A stretch of DNA of 9,739 nucleotides. It comes from Chitinophagaceae bacterium UBA2789. GTDB taxonomy: Bacteria > Bacteroidota > Bacteroidia > Chitinophagales > Chitinophagaceae. The position numbers and the translations under genes were made by a program. Position 1 is the first letter of the stretch. Each line of letters opens with the position of its first letter. The notes beneath the pieces are model-generated. The model was not told where the DNA came from. It did not search any database and was given only the letters and a program-made list of their open reading frames with translations. Where the stretch lies: the NCBI GenBank assembly GCA_002352145.1, contig DEHX01000142.1:7772-17510 (forward strand). Direction: 5' to 3'. Below are positions 6,033 through 9,739 of this stretch, piece by piece.

Positions 6033-8771
6033 ATGCAACGATTTCTACCGAGGCTTTGTGCATTATTGACGGCTGCTGTTGTATCCGTATTCTCTGTACA
6101 GGCACAAGAGGATACCACAAAACCTACTTCATTGGATCCTAAACTTATTGAGTGGGAAAAAGCTCAGGTACCCAAAGAATATACTATTGCCGATGTAAAG
6201 ATTACAGGTGTAAAACACCTCGACACATCCATTATCAGCTCTATCACTAACATCCTACCCGGCGATAAGTTCGTTCATCCGGGTGCAGATATTTTTGCTA
6301 AAGCCATTGCCAACCTTTGGCGGCAAAAATTCTTTTCCTATGTTCAGATATACGTTACGCGGGTTGAAGGAGATAAAGTATGGGTAGAAGTAAATGTGCA
6401 GGAAAGACCAAGGCTGGGAAATTTCAAGTTTGTTGGCATCAGTAAAACAGATGCAGAAGAACTAACCACCCGGGCATCATTGGCCAAACAAACTATCATT
6501 ACAGAAAATACCCGCAGAAGCATCACAGAGATCGTTACCAAATACTATACAGAAAAAGCTTACCGCAATGTAAAGGTGACCATTGATGAGTTTACGGATT
6601 CATCCTTTGTGAATTCTAACCAGATGGTAATTACAGTTGATAAGGGTAAGAAAGTACGTATCAACGAAATTGCATTTTTTGGTAATGAAAGTGTAGATGG
6701 ATTACGGTTGAAAAAACAGATGAAGGGCACCAAGGAAATGTCAAAAGCCACATTAAAGGCAGATAACGAAGAGAGTCCCTATGGTCAGAAAAAGAAATAC
6801 TCATTTAGTCAGTATACAAAGGACTGGGGTTTTCTCTCTTTAACTAAAACCAAACGTTTATTGGACCCATGGTTCCGGTTTAAGTTATTCAGCGGAGCAA
6901 AATTTGATGCAAAGAAATATGAAGAGGATAAAGAAAAGGTACTTGATTATTATAATTCGCTTGGTTACCGGGATGCGCAGATAGTAGGTGACACACAGTA
7001 TACCACACCAAAAGGAAACCTGAATATTGACCTGAAAGTGGAAGAAGGCCGCAAGTATTATTTCGGCAATATTGCCTGGAAGGGTAATTCCAAATTTTCT
7101 GATTCATTGCTGAATGTTATACTGGGGATTAATAAAGGTGATGTATATAATATCAGCATCCTGAATAAACGATTAGGAAAAGAAGCTTCACAAGATGGTG
7201 GTGGCGACATCAGTGGCTACTATATGGATGACGGTTACCTGTTCTTCCGTGCCGAACCGGTAGAGACTGCTGTTTATAATGATACGATTGATTATGAAAT
7301 ACGAATTACTGAAGGTCCGCAAGCAAGGATCAAAAATGTGACGATTGCTGGTAACGAGAAAACAAAGGATTATGTTATCCGCCGTGAACTCCGCACCATT
7401 CCTGGTGAATTATTCAGTCGTACTGACCTCATCCGTTCACAGAGGGAATTGGCCAACCTGCAATTCTTCAACCAGGAAACCATTGATCCGGGTGTTGTGC
7501 CCAATGCAGAAGATGGAACAGTGGACATTAACTGGAAACTAGAAGAAAAATCATCTGACCAGTTAGAGCTTTCAGCCGGCTGGGGTGGTGGTATCGGTCT
7601 GACGGGTACACTGGGTGTGACATTCAACAACTTTTCTATCCGAAATATCTGGAAGAAATCCTCCTGGGATCCGCTTCCAACCGGCGACGGTCAGAAGCTT
7701 AGTCTCAGGGTTCAGTCGAATGGCCGTGCCTTCCGCTCCTATAATTTTTCTTTTACTGAACCCTGGTTGGGCGGCAAAAAGAGAAATTCTTTAACCATCG
7801 GCGTCAACAGCAGTAAGTTTTCCAATGCATTTGATCCTTTTACAGGAACAATAGACCGTGCAAGGTCCGATACCAACTACCTGAAGACAACTGGATTGTC
7901 CCTGGCACTGGGTAAACAACTAAAATGGCCGGATGATTATTTCAGCCTGGTGTATACTATGAGCTTTACGCAATATAAATTGCGCAACTACCCGATTTTT
8001 GACCAGGACTTTAGAAACGGTACTTCCAATAACTTCAGTATGAAGATCGCTTTGCAGCGTTCTTCTGTATTCGATCCTATTTTCCCGAGAAGCGGTTCCA
8101 ACTTCATGGCCAGCGTACAGTTTACACCGCCTTATTCATTGTTTAATAAGAATATTTCAAAGACAAACGATAAGTACAAGAACCCGGAATACCATAAATG
8201 GCGCTTCAATGCTGAATGGTATGTACCGATTGGTAAACCAATGGGTGCTGATAAAAACCGACAGTTTGTATTGAAAATGGCAGCCAAGTATGGTTTCATG
8301 GGTCGTTACAATAAGGATCTCGATTACTCACCGTTTGAACGGTTCCAGGTGGGTGATGCGGGTTTGACAAACAACTTTGGTTTATTGGGTTACGATATCA
8401 TTGCACACCGTGGTTATCCTGTTTATCAAAACTCTGATCCAACGATTAATCCAGATCAGCAAAGTGCATCTCAGTTCTTTACAATTTTCAATAAGTATAC
8501 TTTGGAGATGCGTTTCCCCTTAGTTACCAACCCAAGCAGTACTATCTATGCGTTAAGCTTCTTTGAAGCAGCAAACGGCTGGTATAATTATAAAGATTAC
8601 AATCCATTCCGTCTGCGCCGTAGTGTGGGTGTGGGTATGCGTTTCTTCCTGCCGATGTTTGGATTGCTTGGATTTGACTATGGTGTAGGTCTGGATCGTA
8701 TCACACCGGGTCAATCCGGCCTGAAAGGGGCGTCAAGGTTTACCTTCATGCTTGGCTTTGAACCAGATTAA
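6033..8771 (+). CDS. bamA: Outer membrane protein assembly factor BamA
   Basis: A 912-residue Omp85 protein, the core of the machine that folds barrels into the outer membrane. The signal peptide is residues 1-24 (cleavage VQA-Q). Five POTRA domains follow at roughly 51-124, 127-205, 208-338, 341-427 and 431-506, each with the strand-helix-helix-strand pattern; the last contains VTIAGNEKTKDYVIRRELR. POTRA3 carries an insertion of about 50-60 residues (about 231-290), rich in Lys, Trp and aromatic residues. The barrel spans about 509-912, and loop 6 holds the lid-lock motif in AHRGYPVY (Arg793-Gly-Tyr). The C-terminus reads FTFMLGFEPD, so the last aromatic is followed by three residues instead of ending the chain. 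The ATG at 6033 directly precedes the signal peptide. skp follows closely, as in most Gram-negative bacteria, and BamA receives the barrels that Skp carries. Larger than the E. coli protein (about 810). Confidence 0.95.
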   Translation: MQRFLPRLCALLTAAVVSVFSVQAQEDTTKPTSLDPKLIEWEKAQVPKEYTIADVKITGVKHLDTSIISSITNILPGDKFVHPGADIFAKAIANLWRQKFFSYVQIYVTRVEGDKVWVEVNVQERPRLGNFKFVGISKTDAEELTTRASLAKQTIITENTRRSITEIVTKYYTEKAYRNVKVTIDEFTDSSFVNSNQMVITVDKGKKVRINEIAFFGNESVDGLRLKKQMKGTKEMSKATLKADNEESPYGQKKKYSFSQYTKDWGFLSLTKTKRLLDPWFRFKLFSGAKFDAKKYEEDKEKVLDYYNSLGYRDAQIVGDTQYTTPKGNLNIDLKVEEGRKYYFGNIAWKGNSKFSDSLLNVILGINKGDVYNISILNKRLGKEASQDGGGDISGYYMDDGYLFFRAEPVETAVYNDTIDYEIRITEGPQARIKNVTIAGNEKTKDYVIRRELRTIPGELFSRTDLIRSQRELANLQFFNQETIDPGVVPNAEDGTVDINWKLEEKSSDQLELSAGWGGGIGLTGTLGVTFNNFSIRNIWKKSSWDPLPTGDGQKLSLRVQSNGRAFRSYNFSFTEPWLGGKKRNSLTIGVNSSKFSNAFDPFTGTIDRARSDTNYLKTTGLSLALGKQLKWPDDYFSLVYTMSFTQYKLRNYPIFDQDFRNGTSNNFSMKIALQRSSVFDPIFPRSGSNFMASVQFTPPYSLFNKNISKTNDKYKNPEYHKWRFNAEWYVPIGKPMGADKNRQFVLKMAAKYGFMGRYNKDLDYSPFERFQVGDAGLTNNFGLLGYDIIAHRGYPVYQNSDPTINPDQQSASQFFTIFNKYTLEMRFPLVTNPSSTIYALSFFEAANGWYNYKDYNPFRLRRSVGVGMRFFLPMFGLLGFDYGVGLDRITPGQSGLKGASRFTFMLGFEPD

Positions 8772-8834
8772 TATCATTTAAGTAACTAAACTTTTTTTCT
8801 ACTTTCAGCGTCTGTTCATTTAAATATGCTTGTT

Positions 8835-9350
8835 ATGAAAAAAATATTTATTGCAGCTGTTTCTTTCCTGTTGCTTGCTTTCACAGCAACGGCTCAGAAA
8901 TATGCTATTATCGATACAAGATATATACTTGACAAAATGCCTGACTACAAAGAGGCGCAAAAGCAATTGGATGAAATTGCTGCCGGGTGGCAAAAAGATA
9001 TTGATGGAAAGCAGGCCGATCTTGACAAAATGTACAAGGATTTTGAAGCCGAGCAGGTAATGCTTACAGAAGAGTTGAAAAAGAAAAGGGAAGACCAGTT
9101 ATTCAATAAAGAAAAAGAATTGAGGGACCTGCAGCGCAAACGCTTTGGTTTTGAAGGTGATCTGTTCAAAAAGAGACAGGAACTGATAAAACCCATACAG
9201 GACAAGGTTTACAATGCGGTACAGAAGATGGCCGTGGCCCGAGGCTACGATTTTGTGCTGGATAAAAGTGAGGGAATTACCATTATCTTTGCCGACCCCA
9301 AACTGGACAAGAGTGAGGATATTCTAAAAGACCTGGGAGTAAGAAATTAA
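8835..9350 (+). CDS. Skp/OmpH-family periplasmic chaperone
   Basis: A 171-residue exported protein when started at the ATG at 8835 (MKKIFIAAVSFLLLAFTATA, cleavage before Gln21); an in-frame ATG at 8826 would add MLV and cannot be excluded. The mature protein opens with KYAIIDTRYILDKMPDYKEA, the typical OmpH first strand and helix, followed by a long charged helical arm (about residues 40-118) that should form the coiled-coil tentacle of a Skp trimer. It closes with the body strands ARGYDFVLDKSEGITIIFADP. Skp binds unfolded outer-membrane proteins in the periplasm and delivers them to BamA. The gene begins about 60 bases after bamA with no terminator between, so cotranscription is likely. It is close to skp in role; I leave the symbol empty because there are two copies in tandem. 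Confidence 0.92.
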   Translation: MKKIFIAAVSFLLLAFTATAQKYAIIDTRYILDKMPDYKEAQKQLDEIAAGWQKDIDGKQADLDKMYKDFEAEQVMLTEELKKKREDQLFNKEKELRDLQRKRFGFEGDLFKKRQELIKPIQDKVYNAVQKMAVARGYDFVLDKSEGITIIFADPKLDKSEDILKDLGVRN

Positions 9351-9431
9351 TCAAAAGAAGGGGTGTTAAATAAATCAAAACAGCGCAACCAATTATTTTT
9401 TAATACAATCTACAGAAAGAAAAATTCACAA

Positions 9432-9739
9432 ATGAAAAAGTTATATGTATTGCTTGTAGCAGCAGGATTATTTGTGGCAGGGTCTGCATCTGCACAAACC
9501 AAGATCGCTTATATCCGTATCGATGATATCGTAGGATTGATGCCAGAACTGGCTCCTGAAAAAGTGAATATGGACACCGTGGGTCAGCAGTTTATTAAAG
9601 ACTCTATTATGCCCCGTATCCAGTATGTACAGGGTGAATACCAGCGTAAACTGGGAGAGTATACAGATACTACCAAACCAGCAGGGGTAAGAGAACAGAT
9701 CTTAAAAGACTTACAGAGCTATAAGGATGAGCTGGATGG
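9432..9739 (+). CDS. Second OmpH-family protein, 3' end outside window
   Basis: An open frame from ATG 9432 runs off the window after 102 codons. It begins with a clear signal peptide (MKKLYVLLVAAGLFVAGSAS, cleavage ASA-Q at residue 21) and then TKIAYIRIDDIVGLMPE, the same first strand and helix as the preceding OmpH protein (KYAIIDTRYILDKMPD). The next section differs: residues 40-62 include a segment with NMDTVGQQF before MPRIQYVQGEYQRKL, where the helical arm begins, so about 20 residues are inserted relative to its neighbour. It is probably a periplasmic chaperone paralogue acting on other clients. The gap to the first copy is 81 bases with no terminator. Coding is well supported by the signal peptide and motif despite truncation. 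Confidence 0.85.
   Translation, partial: MKKLYVLLVAAGLFVAGSASAQTKIAYIRIDDIVGLMPELAPEKVNMDTVGQQFIKDSIMPRIQYVQGEYQRKLGEYTDTTKPAGVREQILKDLQSYKDELD

Noticed and set aside
7345..7542. A 65-codon plus-strand frame inside bamA
   Set aside because: It lies fully within bamA in another frame, has no domain or signal pattern and is a shadow of the real gene.
8800..8807. TACTTTCA before the first OmpH gene as a promoter
   Set aside because: Only four of six fixed positions match TAnnTTTG and there is no TTG at a suitable distance; cotranscription with bamA is simpler.
8851..9060. A 69-codon plus-strand frame inside the first OmpH gene
   Set aside because: It overlaps a well-supported gene in another frame and has no recognisable features.
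1..9739. Search for mobile elements, tRNA genes, CRISPR arrays and long direct or inverted repeats
   Set aside because: Nothing seen by eye: no transposase, integrase, cloverleaf or spaced repeats, and base use looks even through the window.

Overview
The window is a compact, entirely plus-strand stretch of chromosome from a member of the Bacteroidota, most likely the Chitinophagaceae or close relatives. The family is an inference from gene content, namely a DUF6089-type barrel next to nadK and uppS, a Bacteroidota-style BamA and tandem OmpH genes. Other support comes from signal peptides ending in A-Q, the absence of Shine-Dalgarno sequences, and promoter-like sites of the Bacteroidota form TTG...TAnnTTTG. 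No mobile element, RNA gene, CRISPR array or broken gene is visible. The largest gap between genes is about 174 bases.

Layout: (1) 1-438, the C-terminal part of an alpha/beta hydrolase cut by the window edge. (2) 474-1136, an AcuB-like protein with a CBS pair and an ACT-like domain. (3) 1194-2645, a small Omp85-superfamily outer-membrane protein with one POTRA domain and a barrel. (4) 2649-3527, NAD kinase, only 3 bases after the previous stop. (5) 3596-4450, a DUF6089-like outer-membrane barrel with its own candidate promoter. (6) 4575-4985, a small secreted DUF2541-like protein followed by a clear intrinsic terminator. (7) 5100-5858, undecaprenyl diphosphate synthase (uppS), preceded by a perfect TAnnTTTG box. 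(8) 6033-8771, BamA with five POTRA domains. (9) 8835-9350, a Skp/OmpH periplasmic chaperone. (10) 9432 to the window end, a second, divergent OmpH-family protein cut by the window edge.

The main theme is cell-envelope construction. UppS makes the lipid carrier for peptidoglycan and surface polysaccharide. BamA inserts barrels in the outer membrane, and the OmpH/Skp proteins probably escort unfolded barrels to it. The small Omp85 protein and the DUF6089 protein are themselves predicted outer-membrane barrels. NAD kinase supplies NADP for biosynthesis. The core order (hydrolase, CBS, nadK, DUF6089, uppS, bamA, ompH, ompH) is, as I recall it, a recurring Bacteroidota neighbourhood. The parts that look less standard are the small Omp85 gene between the CBS gene and nadK and the DUF2541-like gene between DUF6089 and uppS. 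I see no convincing sign of a wholly new system. The best leads are the second Omp85 protein with an altered lid-lock motif, the long insertion in BamA POTRA3, the divergent second OmpH protein and the structured leader of bamA.
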